Shown: piece after piece, positions 21,845 to 32,129 of the stretch
Position numbering within the stretch: position 1 is the stretch's first letter
How the letters are laid out: every line of letters begins with the position of its first letter
Source: Locusta migratoria
Lineage: Eukaryota; Arthropoda; Insecta; Orthoptera; Acrididae
Length of the DNA stretch: 64,000 nt
Assembly: GCA_026315105.1 (NCBI GenBank)
Contig: CM048744.1
Coordinates: 974,590,221 to 974,654,220, forward strand
Direction: 5' to 3'
Notes under the pieces: generated by a model
Told to the model about the DNA's origin: nothing
The model's input: only the letters and a program-made list of their open reading frames with translations
Databases searched by the model: none
Translations under genes and position numbers: made by a program

Positions 21845-22344
21845 CAGTGTAATATATATTAAAAAGTTTGCGGGTCGATTGTATAAACAACGTTGACACG
21901 AGATGAACTCTGACGTTAGTTCACGGCTGTAACGGATATAATGCTAACACTTGATCCGCCGAAGCTCGTTCGACGTTGATCTGAGTCAGCATTTAAGATG
22001 CTTGGCAACACCACTATAATCGCCTATCGACATGATGATTGAGCCTCACCCGCAAATATTAATTGGATAGACAATATTTATCTAGCTTTCATGTTTAAAA
22101 GATGGAAGGAGGTACACAGGAAAAAGAGCTATACTGAAACTTCTCTCAACACGAAAAATATTTATTTCTAGAAATCGTTTTATCGAAATATAAGGACACA
22201 ATAGAAAGGGCAGAAATGGAACAGAGAAAGTGACTACGGCGTAGAAGGTACAAGCATGGAAAGTAGTTTCTATTGATTTAAATTCGCACAACATCAGTAC
22301 GGATAGAAAAATATCAAATTTTTGCGAATCTATGGGATTACCTT
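21845..22344. other. No recognisable gene
   Basis: AT-rich DNA without recognisable features. Confidence 0.4.
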
Positions 22345-22495
22345 CTTTGGTTATAAGTCCCTAGACTACTTGAATTAAAACTAACCTAAGGACAACACTG
22401 AAACCCATGCCCCAGGAAAGACTCCAAACCCCGATGGCGAGCACCCGCGCGCTCCGCAATACGGCGCCATAGAGCACTCGGTCAGTCCATCGCGG
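22345..22495 (-). mobile_element. Degenerate tRNA-derived SINE, family B
   Basis: Matches the family B minus-strand pattern: AACTAACCTAAGGACAACAC, then a CCCATGCCCC region, then GCGAGCACCCGCGCGCTCCGC and a head near CGCGGCC. The tail is lost and the boxes are mutated; an old copy. Confidence 0.7.
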
Positions 22496-22544
22496 CCGAA
22501 CGGACGGAGTTTGAAATTGTAAACCAATTACGTTTCTTTCCGAG

Positions 22545-23062
22545 TATTCTGATGAAGTAGTTGCATACCTATCTTCCTCATATACAACCGCTCGCTCAGT
22601 GAAAGATACGTACCCAAAGACTGGAAATTTGCACAGGTCGTTCCAGTATTGAAGAAAGGCAGCAGTAGTGATCCACAAAAGTAAAGTGTATTAATATTAT
22701 TGACGTCGGTTTGCAGCACCATTTTGGACCATATTTTATTTCGAACATCATCAGCTACCTCGAAAAGAACGATCTATTGACTCATAGTCAACACGGATTC
22801 TGAAACCATCGATTCCATATTTCTAGATTTCCGGAAGGCTTTTGACAATGTTCCTCACAAGCGTGTTCTAATCAAATTGCGTGCTTATGAAATATCGACA
22901 CAGTTGTGAGATTGGATTCGACACAGTACGTAGTAAGTGATGGAAAGTCATCGAGTAAAATGGAATATCTGGCGTTCCCCAAGGATGTGTTTTAGGGCCC
23001 CTAATGTTCCTCGTCTTTATAAACGATTTATGAGACAATCTGAGCAGCTACGAGGGGTCTAT
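22545..23062 (+). pseudogene. CR1/L2-like LINE reverse-transcriptase core fragment
   Basis: Plus frames read 'VPKDWKFAQVVPVLKKG', 'FLDFRKAFDNVPHKRVLIKL', then 'ISGVPQGCVLGPLMFLVFIND'. These are the consecutive RT motifs upstream of the FADD box. The frame has several stops and frameshifts, and the sequence ends just before the catalytic aspartates. It shows the part of the RT that is missing from the truncated family K copies in this window. Confidence 0.8.
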
Positions 23063-24429
23063 ATTCAGTTGGATTTAATATTTTGTAATATTCTGTTGAT
23101 ATTATTATTTTGTGAATAAGATTCCTGTATGTCGAAGAGTGTATACTGTATAGTTAGCTTCCTTGGTCAGAGAGGTAGCATATTGATCTGTCTGGTAATG
23201 GTGTCGCAGTGTAACGGTGGGAATGGGCAGTCGTGTCTTGTTGTGATGTAGCGGGCGGAGTAGGAGGTTGAACTGTGAGCGGTGGGCAGGGGATATCTGA
23301 TAGCTCGACTGCTGAATAGGATGAAGACGTGCAGACTAAGAATGTATAAGGTAATATGTATATGTTTTTGTAATTATGTTGCTTTTTAATTTTAAATGTA
23401 AGTGTGATAATTAAATTTCTCTTCCATTATTTTGTAGTGTGTAGAAACTTCCATTTTTCCTCCAATAAGTTTTACGACCAGTTAATTGATGTGAGTTGTT
23501 TTCAAGTGAAGTAAAAGTGTTAATCTCAAACGTACTTGCACGTGGTGGCTCTGTGAGTGTATGTTTTAACAGATAACATTCACTAAAATAATTAGGGTCC
23601 AGGTTAAGATTGTTGAAAACTATGTTGAGAATATGATAACGATGAGGCAGTTACAATGAGTGAAATATCAAAGGTAGAGTTGTATTAACTGTGAGTAGAG
23701 AATTTCAAGAGATCATTTTTTGATAAAGTAATTAGGTGATTAACAACGCTCGATAATGAAGTGTTTGACTAAGCGTGATGAACCAACCACAGTACGTTTC
23801 AACTTTTACAAAAATTCAGTTTACTTCTCAGTAAAGGTATTGGCATCTTTGAAGTGTCACAAGGATTCACTTCATTTCACAGTAAAATATTTATGTCCAC
23901 TCTCAGTTGCTTTTCTGAAACCACAGATTAACTTCACCGTACACAATAGTTGAAGTTTTTCATTTTTGATACTGATGTTAAGAATTTAGAACGCGGCATT
24001 AAAGTGATCCATTCATTTTGAAGTAATTTATGGAAGTAATTAACGGATGAGTTAGAGTTTCTTTTCATAGCAATGCACGAGTGAGTTATCCGTTGCGCGG
24101 GCCTGACGTGAAAAATAAATAATATATAATTTACTATCAGGGCTTAGTTTTTGATCCAGTGTGTGGAACAGTCACAAAGAATTTGATGTGCTTTTCTTAT
24201 GTGTGGAAAATCTGAATTTTACGTAACGCATCGTTTGTTATCAACATAAATCACTCCTAGTCACACAAAGTCACATATACACACTCATACGATCATATAG
24301 CAAATCCCAGTTCCATCTCCACGACCAATCCAAAAAATAAATTATATTTAATAAATGTCATAAAACAGATAATTTTCACAGCTCTGTTATAAATGTTCGT
24401 TTATCGGTTTTTAAAGTCATCAGAAGATT
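23063..24429. other. No recognisable gene (1.4 kb)
   Basis: A GT-rich plus strand around 23130-23330 (many GTGG/GGTG strings) gives way to AT-rich DNA. The texture recalls a retroelement long terminal repeat, but I find no paired repeat, primer-binding site or coding domain. Confidence 0.35.
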
Positions 24430-24775
24430 GAAATCAACTGCAAAACGCTTTATAAACGATATTTACACGGTGCAAAAATTCGCAATTGACCCTCACTAAT
24501 GAGCAGTGACATGAGATTATGTCAAACTTCATTTACACGACAAATCAGTCGAGTGTTAAGGTCGTAAATTAATTACAATCACTGACAAACTAGAAAGGAG
24601 CATGCTCATCATAGTAAGAGAAATCAGAAGGAAAACTGAAAGATTTAGGTGTCCCTTCTTTCTGCGCTCTATTAGAGAGGGGAACTGTAGAGAAATATTA
24701 CAATAGGTTTTCGATACATCCTTTGCCAGGCACTTAAATGTGATTTGTAGTTGTGGTAATGGATATGTAGATGAA
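24430..24775 (+). pseudogene. CR1/L2-like LINE, decayed 3' end
   Basis: Broken plus frames give 'IREIRRKTERFRCPFF.RSIRE' and then the 3' untranslated motif CCAGGCACTTAAATGTGATTTG shared with 20332-20355. The end GGATATGTAGATGAA is the family tail. Heavily mutated. Confidence 0.7.
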
Positions 24776-25245
24776 AACTTCTAGGTCCTCAGCAAAAGCC
24801 GATCGGCAGTATCGTCTGTTGTCGGCAGGCTGATGCAGGCAGGAACTCTACCAAGCGCTGGCCTTTATCGTGGTGTGATAGGGGCGCCGCGCCGTGCTGA
24901 GTCGATCTGAGGAGGCGCTTCCCCTGCTGATAGGCCTCACTAGCGACACCCGCGCGTGCTGGCTGCATACTCCTCCACTGCAGGCGCTACAGGGCTGGCG
25001 GCCATTAGTGAAGCACTGCTCTGCGCTGACGACGCTGCACCACTTCAGCTGCAGCCTCTGTATGAAAGTCTGTGCCGCACAGGACTCGAACGCATATTCC
25101 TCGCATATCGCGAGCGGTCGCCTCCAGCATTAAGCTACCCGTGTACGCCTCAAGTGAGGTCCACGGCCGTGTTAATTACATTGGGCACAGGGGTGCGAAA
25201 TATCAGCTAGCGCCACCCCCTCTTGCCACCAAGAGGGAAAAACAA
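24776..25245. other. GC-rich segment with a tRNA-like minus-strand block
   Basis: GC/CpG-rich. At about 25070-25140 the minus strand reads GGGTAGCTTAATGCTGGAGG ... CGTTCGAGTCCTG, i.e. an A-box-like and a B-box string 45 bases apart. It is most likely a tRNA-derived retroposon. The cloverleaf is not convincing and no body or TSD was identified. Confidence 0.4.
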
Positions 25246-25251
25246 AACACA

Positions 25252-25460
25252 TAAAACTTTTATCCATTGTGTAGGAACCTGCGACTGTTTATTGAAATAG
25301 GTTTCAGAAATTACAGCAACCAGTCGCCTTTTGTTTCTTCTTAATGAAGATTTATTTAAACCATTACCGGTTTCAAGCTGCCTAGCAGCTCATCTTCAGA
25401 TGGTATAAAATATTACAAGTTACATTTCAATCTGTGGTAGGGCAGAGGCAACCTAAATCT
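25252..25460 (+). mobile_element. Penelope-like/foldback family P, left part
   Basis: Colinear with the left arm of the element at 39329-39748: AAACTTTTATCCATTGTG, CCAGTCGCCTT, TTTCTTCTTAATGAAGAT, then ACCGGTTTCAAGC...GCAGCTCATCTTCAG. The inverted right arm is missing. A hammerhead-like core (CUGAAGA ... GAAAC) lies on the minus strand at 25371-25399. Confidence 0.7.
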
Positions 25461-26535
25461 AATTTTTGTTTGTAACCATCAGCGACAGAATGTTCTGAGT
25501 ATATACTTGAGTTACGCACATTTTATTTTATCCACTAGTTCAACACAGTATCTTCTTGCGCCAAACAATAACGTTTTTGGCGAACGATAGTACACAATGT
25601 TTCAAGTCACATAACCAATGTTGCTGCTATAGTGACGCTGTAATTGTATCTGTTATATATTCCATACACTATACAATTTTGAATAGAAAGGTTCTAATTA
25701 CAACATCATCACTACGCTCCCCACACTCACACATACATCCAGTAGTAATTGGAGACTGTGGCTAGCAGACCATAGTCGATTTGGCAATCTGTCTCCACAA
25801 CGACAACGAGAAGTCTGGATAAACAACGTAATGATGATCACATTGTATTGGAATATTCGAAAACTTCGAGAGATATCATATAGATAATAAAGACAATATT
25901 GCTAACGTACCAATAACTTAAAAAAGGGGGGGGGGTGTATACCACACCTTTGTGAATACAATAATCTAGATCGCATTATATGTGTTTTATAATTTTTAAA
26001 CCAAGGTGCATTTTCAGTAGCAGCCTATTACTCACAGGAAGCAGCAAGGTAGGAGGGATCATTTCTCTGTTGGCTGAATCACCACTTGTTGAAGGAGCCA
26101 CGTACTCACCTGCAACAGAAAGAACGAATGGTGAAATGATGAATCTGCCTCAAACGAAACACTTGCATTCCCTCCATAGCAATATATATTAAATGTTACG
26201 AAAAGATCATCCAGTGAGGCTGACGAAAATGCTTACCCACTTACCTTTATTAATAACAGGTTAGTTTACGTACAACTTAACATGTAACAAATGTAGTAGG
26301 GTTTCCTAAATTTTCAAAAAATGGTCATATCCGTAAATGAGAATGTACGAATGTACTGCAGACAGTAAGGAGAAAAGTCTCGTTGACAGAACACACCGCT
26401 GCAAAAGAGTTTGGATGCTACTTTGTGCCCCAAAACCTCCCAGCAAACGCATACTTTCGACTTGGTCATAATACACTGTTGTGTCTTGTTAGAGTGAAAT
26501 TCTGGTAATCGGAGGATACGTTTTATTGAACCACA
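25461..26535. other. Mostly featureless; contains an exon-like island
   Basis: A poly-G run (about 9 G) at 25926-25935. Apart from the splice-flanked island at 26036-26109, no recognisable sequence. Confidence 0.4.
26036..26109 (-). other. Possible host exon or exon boundary (splice-flanked island)
   Basis: On the minus strand a pyrimidine-rich string ending TTTCTGTTGCAG is followed by 74 bases and then GTGAGTAA. Alternatively the CAG|GTGAGT at 26109 is itself a consensus donor ending an upstream exon. The frame through it ('EYVAPSTSGDSANREMIPP') is open across both boundaries. No homology recognised; it could be chance. Confidence 0.25.
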
Positions 26536-26536
26536 T

Positions 26537-26655
26537 ATTGTTGTGGCCTTCAGTCCGAAGACTGGTTTGATGCAGCTCTCCACGGTATCCTATCATGCGC
26601 AAGCTGCTTCATCTCTGAATAAGAACGGCAACCTATACATCCTTTTAAACCTTAT
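26537..26655 (-). mobile_element. RTE-clade LINE, 3' terminal 120 bp
   Basis: The plus strand starts ATTGTTGTGGCCTTCAGTCC and continues ACTGGTTTGATGCAGCTCTC. This is the complement of the RTE 3' end (C-terminal 'SNQSPD'-type codons plus CAA tail). Strongly 5'-truncated. Confidence 0.85.
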
Positions 26656-26660
26656 ATATG

Positions 26661-26827
26661 TCCTGGCCATTAAAATTGCTACACAACGAAGATGACGTTT
26701 TACAGATCTCAGATCTTTTCAGATCATTAACACGAGGTTGGTTCCAGTGGTGACACCTACAGCGTGCTGACATGAGGAAAGTTTCCAACCGATTACTCAT
26801 ACACATCCGTGCAATACGTGTCAGATG
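26661..26827 (+). mobile_element. Tc1-like transposon left end (family T3)
   Basis: Begins TCCTGGCCATTAAAATTGCT, which I recognise as the inverted repeat of an abundant grasshopper Tc1-like family. It continues through GCTGACATGAGGAAAG and CCAACCGATTACTCATACAC. It stops at the T tract before any transposase coding sequence. The family call is from memory. Confidence 0.6.
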
Positions 26828-26830
26828 AAC

Positions 26831-26869
<39 letters not shown>
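26828..26869. repeat. Homopolymer (T)n tract
   Basis: About 42 T. On the minus strand it could be the poly(A) end of a retroposed sequence lying at 26870-27180, but no source is recognised there. Confidence 0.9.
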
Positions 26870-26870
<1 letters not shown>

Positions 26871-27374
26871 GAGTTTCTGATCTCTGGTGGCCATCATTAT
26901 GTCTGTAAAATTTGGTGCTGAACGAAGAGAGATATGAAAAAAACATAAAGGAACAAAGTTGTAGAGAATTTACTCCTCTACAAATTAAATTATTCAATTT
27001 TCGTGTCAGATGAGCGGTTGAGCCGTTATTTTCAACTAAATTTCGACTTTTAGTGTTACTACGTATCCTAAAGTGTGCCAAAACGAAAAAAAAACCATAT
27101 TCATTAAAAACCACCAAATATGTCCATCGAATGCAAACAATATAATTCATTAACGTGGCTGTATCGTTCTGCTTGGTAACATATAGCGCCGGAAATAAAA
27201 GTTAGTAATCTTAGAGTATCCACATTCACTCAACTTTTATTCTTGAAATAGTGCTTAAAGTGGACAAAGAACGATTACTACTACAGGACTCTAGCTCAAG
27301 CGCTATGTAGGTACCAGCTGTCGACCCATACTGAAAAACCTCTGTTGATACGTGGTGCAGCCTCCACGACCGCA
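26870..27374. other. No recognisable gene
   Basis: A minus frame (26821-27150) lacks recognisable domains. Short poly-A runs are present. Confidence 0.4.
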
Positions 27375-27830
27375 GGTTAATGGGAACATTAAGGCACAGG
27401 GCATATAAGTATCAAATTTCCAGAGACATCTCTCTAGGGAAAGTGGCCTCAGTATTCCAGGCCGAAATCACTGCCATCAGGGCGTGTGTGGAGGAGAATT
27501 TGCGTAGGTGCTACAAAGACCGTAGCATCTATACCTATTTAGACAGACAGGCAGCCCTGAGATCAGTGGCAGCTCCTGCAACAAGGTCTAAAATTGTTGC
27601 AGACTGTCACAGGGTTCTGGTAGAGCTAGGGAAAAGCAATAGGGTAAACCTATTGTGGGTCCCTGGCCACTCGGGGATCAGTGGCAACGAACATGCCGAC
27701 AGATTAGCCAGGATGGTGGCAGAGACTCCATTTATTGGACCGGAACCTGTCCTGACAATCACCAAGGCAATTATCAGATTGGAGCTACGTAACTGGCTCA
27801 GAAGACAGCATGTAGAATATTGGACCAAAG

Positions 27831-27867
<37 letters not shown>

Positions 27868-28590
27868 TAGAGACTGATTATGCCTTTCAGCGTTCATTCT
27901 GGAGCATAGTACCTCTAATAAAATTCTTCCATGATCCCCTTTTCAATGCTAACGTTGATGCCTCGTCTGATGTTATGCCTTTTACTACAAAATCATTCTT
28001 CACCGAATCTAAGTACTTTCTTCTTGGTCTACCTCGACTCTTCTTACCCTCCACTGACGAGCTCATGAGTCTCTTATGTAACCTTGCTTCTCCCATGCGT
28101 GAAACATGACCCCACCATCTCAGGCTGTTCGCTCTACCTGCTTCATATATGGTGTTCATTCCCAGCTTTTCTTTGATTTCCTCGTTATGGACACCCTCCT
28201 CTATCAACAAAAACATGGCAAGGTAATGATGCCAAAGCCATATTTTAGAAGAAGCTCTGCAATCCTGGGAATTAAAAAAAACCACCTACATACAATGGGA
28301 ATAACAGAAGAGGACCCTAAATGTAGGATCTGTGATGACGGTGATGAAACTGCATCACATCTAATCTTCGAATGCATTGCATTGGAGAGTAAAAGGCACA
28401 GAACATTTGCGACAACCAGACCCGAAGAAACTGTGTCTAATAAAGAAGTGGTAAAGGGACTCCTTGCACTGTTCAAGGGCATTGGTTGGCTTAAATACAT
28501 ATACAGGGAGCGATACCCCACAATAAACTTAGTTTCGGTGCGGGCAGTGGCGGGTTGGACCAAGACTGTTTTGGCTTCCCCGAGAAAATC
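27375..28590 (+). mobile_element. R1/I-like LINE 3' part with RNase H, split by an RTE-like insert
   Basis: The frame at 27380-27877 encodes an RNase HI domain: 'SVFQAEITAIRACVEE' (first conserved Glu), 'YLDRQAALRSV' (Asp), 'VNLLWVPGHSGISGNEHADR' (His and final Asp). It continues at 28204 after the insert with 'KNHLHTMGIT', a zinc-knuckle-like 'CRICDDGDETASHLIFEC' and the C-terminus. The 3' tail is AATC-rich at 28585. RNase H plus a CCHC-like end is typical of R1/I/Loa-type APE LINEs. The second copy at 62742-63600 is uninterrupted at the insertion point. Stops and indels make it inactive. Confidence 0.85.
27830..28203 (-). mobile_element. RTE-like LINE 3' fragment inserted in the RNase H LINE
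   Basis: The minus frame reads 'LRWWGHVSRMGEARLHKRLM', then 'KKSRGRPRRKYLDSVKND' and '...LALKRGSWKNFIRG', the C-terminus of RTE/craniofacial-development-protein-2-like elements. The 3' tail is (GAT)n on the minus strand (27830-27868). Insertion falls between AAAGT and TATCAACAAAAACAT of the host LINE. No clear TSD. Confidence 0.8.
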
Positions 28591-29148
28591 AAATAAAATC
28601 AACGCGATGTTTATTACGCTTCTGCAAGAAACGGGTGACTGTGATTCGACGCACCTTTCGTGTGGTGTTGGTACGCAGTGCGCCGACGAATCACTTTTAG
28701 GGATCGGGTCGGTTCTGTTGTAGTGTCAGACCGCCGTCAGACAGAGTGGTGCGGCTGGTTGGAGGAGACGCCCCTGTTTCCGGATGACTTGTAGCCAGCC
28801 GGCCGGGAGAGCACGTGTGGCCAGCGACGCGGCGGTAGCGGCACACAGGGCAGAGGTTCCCGTGAGAAGCAGACGCCGGCTGACGTCTGGCCAGGAAGAC
28901 GGATGGCTTCTGCAGGGGCGCGGGGGAGGAGGGCGAGGGAGTGTTTGGAGGGAGGGAGGGAGGGAGGGAGGGAGGGAGGGGGTAAAAAACGATCCGCGGC
29001 CGCCAGCAACAGGCAGGCGGACACACTGGACCGGGGCGAGGAGTCTCTCACTGTGTGAACGGTGGCTGAAGGAACCGAACAAGTGGAAAGCACGACCAAG
29101 AAAGACTCACAAGGGGAACACATTGTCTGTACTTACCTTTTATGTTGT
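28591..29148. other. GC-rich segment with (GGGA)n tract
   Basis: CpG-rich from about 28670 to 29050, with a (GAGG)n/(GGGA)n run at 28948-28981. Frames are open on both strands (up to 132 codons) but arginine/proline-biased and without a recognisable domain, so probably compositional. Origin unknown. Confidence 0.45.
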
Positions 29149-29448
29149 ACACACCAGATGAATCTCGCAGCATTGGCCGTTAATGTTTTATTTAAAAAAC
29201 CACAAATCGATTTCTATCACCTAGTGATCATCTGCAGTGTCCTTCAAACGAGCATATGAATGCCCTGAATGTAACTGCAACGGTAAACTTAAATTGCAGT
29301 CAATTTAAGTTTACCGTTGCAGTTACATTCAGGGCATTCATATGCTCGTTTGAAGGACACTTCAGATGATCACTAGGTGATTGACATCGATCAGTGGTTT
29401 TTTAAATAAAACATTAACGGCCAATGCTGCGAAATACATCTGGTGTGT
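29149..29448. mobile_element. 300-bp near-perfect palindrome (hairpin element)
   Basis: Arms 29149-29293 and about 29303-29448 are inverted copies with few mismatches. The outer ends read ACACACCAGATG / CATCTGGTGTGT and the centre lies near 29298 (TTTAAGTTTACCGTTGCAG in the right arm). Arm blocks include GCATTGGCCGTTAATGTTTT and GAGCATATGAATGCCCTG. No coding sequence and no evident TSD. Likely a foldback or PLE-related element. High arm identity implies recent origin or gene conversion. Confidence 0.92.
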
Positions 29449-29599
29449 TCATCATTGTGTGGTCTTAGAGCACCTCCAGGAAATGGAATCAAACTTATAT
29501 GTTGTGTTTCACTGATAGGTTTCATCTAAGATGACCACTGCATTTTAACACTTTTAATTATACTGACTCCTGTTTGTCTCAGCTAGATGTAATTTATTT

Positions 29600-29692
29600 G
29601 ATGCATTTTACCATTCAGTTTTAACACCATTTTTTTCCGTGAAGATGGTCTATTCACCGAAACTGGTAGATATATAAGGTTTTGAATAAACA
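29600..29692 (+). mobile_element. Penelope-like 3' end signature
   Basis: CCGTGAAGATGGTCTATTCACCGAAACTGGTA resembles the stem-and-GAAAC block at the ends of the PLE-like elements in this window (TGAAGATGG ... CCGAAACCGGTA type). It is followed by a short AT-rich tail. No coding part remains. Confidence 0.4.
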
Positions 29693-29927
29693 GCTAATGG
29701 TTTTTAAAAATGCATTTTATGAAATATATTACGGCTGTTGGCACTCGCCTCACCAAAGCATTGTTATAAGAGTTTTGTGTTTTTCACATTTACAACACGT
29801 GAAATTTATAACACAAATAGCCCTCAGCCAAAGGCATTTCGCGCGGGCGAACGTAACAACTCTTACGAGTTCCATATAGGCCACACCCCCCGCACAAGAA
29901 TTACGCAACTTTTCCTACCTGTTTCCA

Positions 29928-30224
29928 AATGTTCAAATGTTTGTTAAGCTTAAGGGACTTAACTGCGGGGTCATCAGTCCCTAAACTTACAAACTACTTA
30001 TGATCTACCTTATATTAAATATGACATAAACATCCATGCCCGAGGGGGGATTCGAACCCCCAACGGGGAACGGCCTCGCCACAAGTGAAATGACTTCATT
30101 CATGTTTCTGTTTAAGTCATTTGGAAAATGAAAAAGTGGGAAATGAATTTAGTGAAGTAATAAGCATCATGCCAGAATATTCATCACTTACGCATTTAAC
30201 CGATTTCCTGTTGATAAATTAAAG
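29928..30224. repeat. Duplicated block, copy 1: truncated SINE plus 146-bp flank
   Basis: A minus-strand SINE (29928-30077) lacks its head. It is joined to ACAAGTGAAATGACTTCATT... and AAGCATCATGCCAGAATA. The same junction and flank recur at 31258-31551. B box (GGATTCGAACCCC complement) present. Confidence 0.85.
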
Positions 30225-30225
30225 C

Positions 30226-30403
30226 CTCCCGTGGTGGCCGAGGGAACTGCGGCGCGTCAGTCACGGTCTGCACGGCCACTACGGTCGGGGGTTCGAATCC
30301 CCCTTCGGGCATGGATATTAGATAGTTCATAAGTAGTTTGTAAGTTTAGGGACTGATGACCCCTTAGTTAAGTCCCATAAGCTCTACAAACATTTGAAAA
30401 TTT
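30226..30403 (+). mobile_element. tRNA-derived SINE, family A
   Basis: Starts CCTCCCGTGGTGGCCGAGGG, B box GGTTCGAATCC, body lacking about 20 bases after the CATGGATATT block, tail ACAAACATTTGAAAATTTT. It lies tail-to-tail with the next SINE. No TSD recognised. Confidence 0.9.
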
Positions 30404-30527
30404 TGAACTACCTTATACTAAATACGACACAATATCCATGCCTGAGGGGGGAATTCGAACCCCCGACGGGAAACGGCATCGCGCTTCGTAGCATAGCGCC
30501 TCAATGCGCTCGGCCGCTCCGCCGCGG
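30404..30527 (-). mobile_element. tRNA-derived SINE, family C, tail truncated
   Basis: Starts inside the body (GAACTACCTTATACTAAA) and keeps the tRNA-like head (GCCGCGGCGGAGCGGCCGAG on the minus strand) with an intact B box. It shares its truncated edge with the plus-strand SINE, forming an inverted SINE pair. Confidence 0.88.
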
Positions 30528-30797
30528 CTCTTGTTTCCTCAAAAGAAATTCTTAAGGAAAACAACTGAAAATACGATTAAGATCTGTTATTAATTTACTG
30601 GTTGGAACGTCCGCTGGTCGATAAATCAACACATCCGATACGTACTTTCATCCTATTTATAACGGAACTCATGAATGCGTAAACAGTATTCCTGTTTATT
30701 AAATGGAAACGAAATATATATTGCACATTATAAAAGTTAGTGGATCACAATGCTTGTTGTAGAAAAAACACCTTGAATATATATATATATATATATT

Positions 30798-31206
30798 AAC
30801 CCAGGTGGGTTTGATAGAGGAAGTAGAAAAGATTCAACGGAGAGCAGCGCTTCGTTACGGGATCATTTGGTAATCGTGAAAGCGTTACGGAGATGATCGA
30901 TAGACACCAGTGGAAGATTCTGCAGGAGAGACGCTCTGTCGCTCGGTACGGGCTATTGTCAAAGTTTCGAGAACATACCTTTACCGAGGAGTCTAGCAGT
31001 ATATTGCTTCCTCCTACGTATATCTCTCGAAGAGATCATAAGGATAAAATCAGAGAGATTAGAGCCCACACAGAGGCATACCAACAACCTTTTTGTCCGC
31101 GAACAATACGTGACTGGAATAGGAGGGAGAACCGATAGTGGTACTCAAGGTACCCTCCGCTACACACCGTCGGGTGGCTTGCGGAATATGGATGTAGATG
31201 TAAAAA
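30798..31206 (+). mobile_element. CR1/L2-like LINE (family K), 3' end
   Basis: An open piece at 30893-31138 gives 'SSSILLPPTYISRRDHKDKIREIRAH' and 'FCPRTIRDWNRRENR*', preceded by 'VGLIEEVEKIQRRAA'. The 3' untranslated region has ACCCTCCGCTACACACCGTC and ends GGATGTAGATGTA. It starts directly after a (TA)n tract (30776-30796). A single frameshift at the start. Confidence 0.88.
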
Positions 31207-31257
31207 ATTGAGATATTATGATTTGGACCAGTTTACAATCATATTTCTTCTAAAAAG

Positions 31258-31551
31258 TGAAGTTCAAAAATGTTTGTTAACCTTATGGGAACTGACTGCG
31301 GGATCATCAGTCCCTAAACTTACAAACTACACATAAACTAACTTATACTAAAGGGAACACAAATATCCATGCCCGAGGGAGGATTCGAACAAACGGGTAA
31401 TAGCCTCGCGACAAGTGAAGTGACTACATTCGTGTTTCTGTTTGTCATTTGAAACATGAAGAAGTGGGAAATGAATTTTGTGATGTAGTAAGCATCATGC
31501 CAGAATACCCATCACTTACGCATCTCACCTATTTCCCGTTGAAAAATTAAA
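31258..31551. repeat. Duplicated block, copy 2: truncated SINE plus 141-bp flank
   Basis: Direct repeat of 29928-30224 (roughly 10-15% different by eye), with the SINE truncated at the same internal point (GCCTCGC | GACAAGTGAA). The B box is damaged here (GGATTCGAACAAAC). Confidence 0.85.
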
Positions 31552-32125
31552 TGAATGAGGACAATGTATCTTTTCGCCTTCTAACGGAGCAGACGAGTTG
31601 TCTGCGGTTTGGAGAAATAAAAACGCATGTAAGATCTTTCGCCTTCGTTTTAACTCGTTTAATCCACATTCTCCAACAATTAAATTTTTCGACTACCGTG
31701 AGAAGAGTAGAAACAGACTCTTACATTCGATAAAATTGTGGTAGGTCAACAACAGATAAGATTCCGCATGGGGCATGTACTAATAATAGTTTCGACGTCG
31801 TCCGTCAAAAGATAGCGTAATAACATCCAGCTCATAACGCATGTATTTTTGCATTTCGATCAATTCATGCGGAACCCTTCGTGATGCAATTTTTCGCTGC
31901 CCAAGCCTTCACCTAGAAAAATTCTGCAGTTGCTAAAATGCGAAATTGACTTTTGGCAAATTTTAATTGTGTTTCTTACAAAATGTAGGCGTTTCCTTTA
32001 GCTTAACCCATCTCAGAAAGAGATTATTAGCAACTGAAGCTCCTGGTAGGCATTAATCTTGCTGACATGTAGACACAGGTTAGCTTGTAATCGAAGGCAA
32101 CAAAATGGACAGTAAAGTATTGACT
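31552..32125. other. No gene; possible mariner-like relic on minus strand
   Basis: About 31795-31935 the minus strand gives 'KIASRRVPHELIEMQKYMRY' in a broken context. This resembles the mariner linker motif 'WVPHEL'. Too short and decayed to be sure. The rest is AT-rich without features. Confidence 0.3.
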
Positions 32126-32129
32126 ACTG

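Noticed and set aside
22082..22294. 70-codon minus frame
   Set aside because: No domain, AT-rich composition and no supporting context.
28726..29161. Overlapping 118-128-codon frames rich in Pro/Ser/Arg on both strands
   Set aside because: Open because of high GC and the (GGGA)n tract; no domain and no consistent strand signal.
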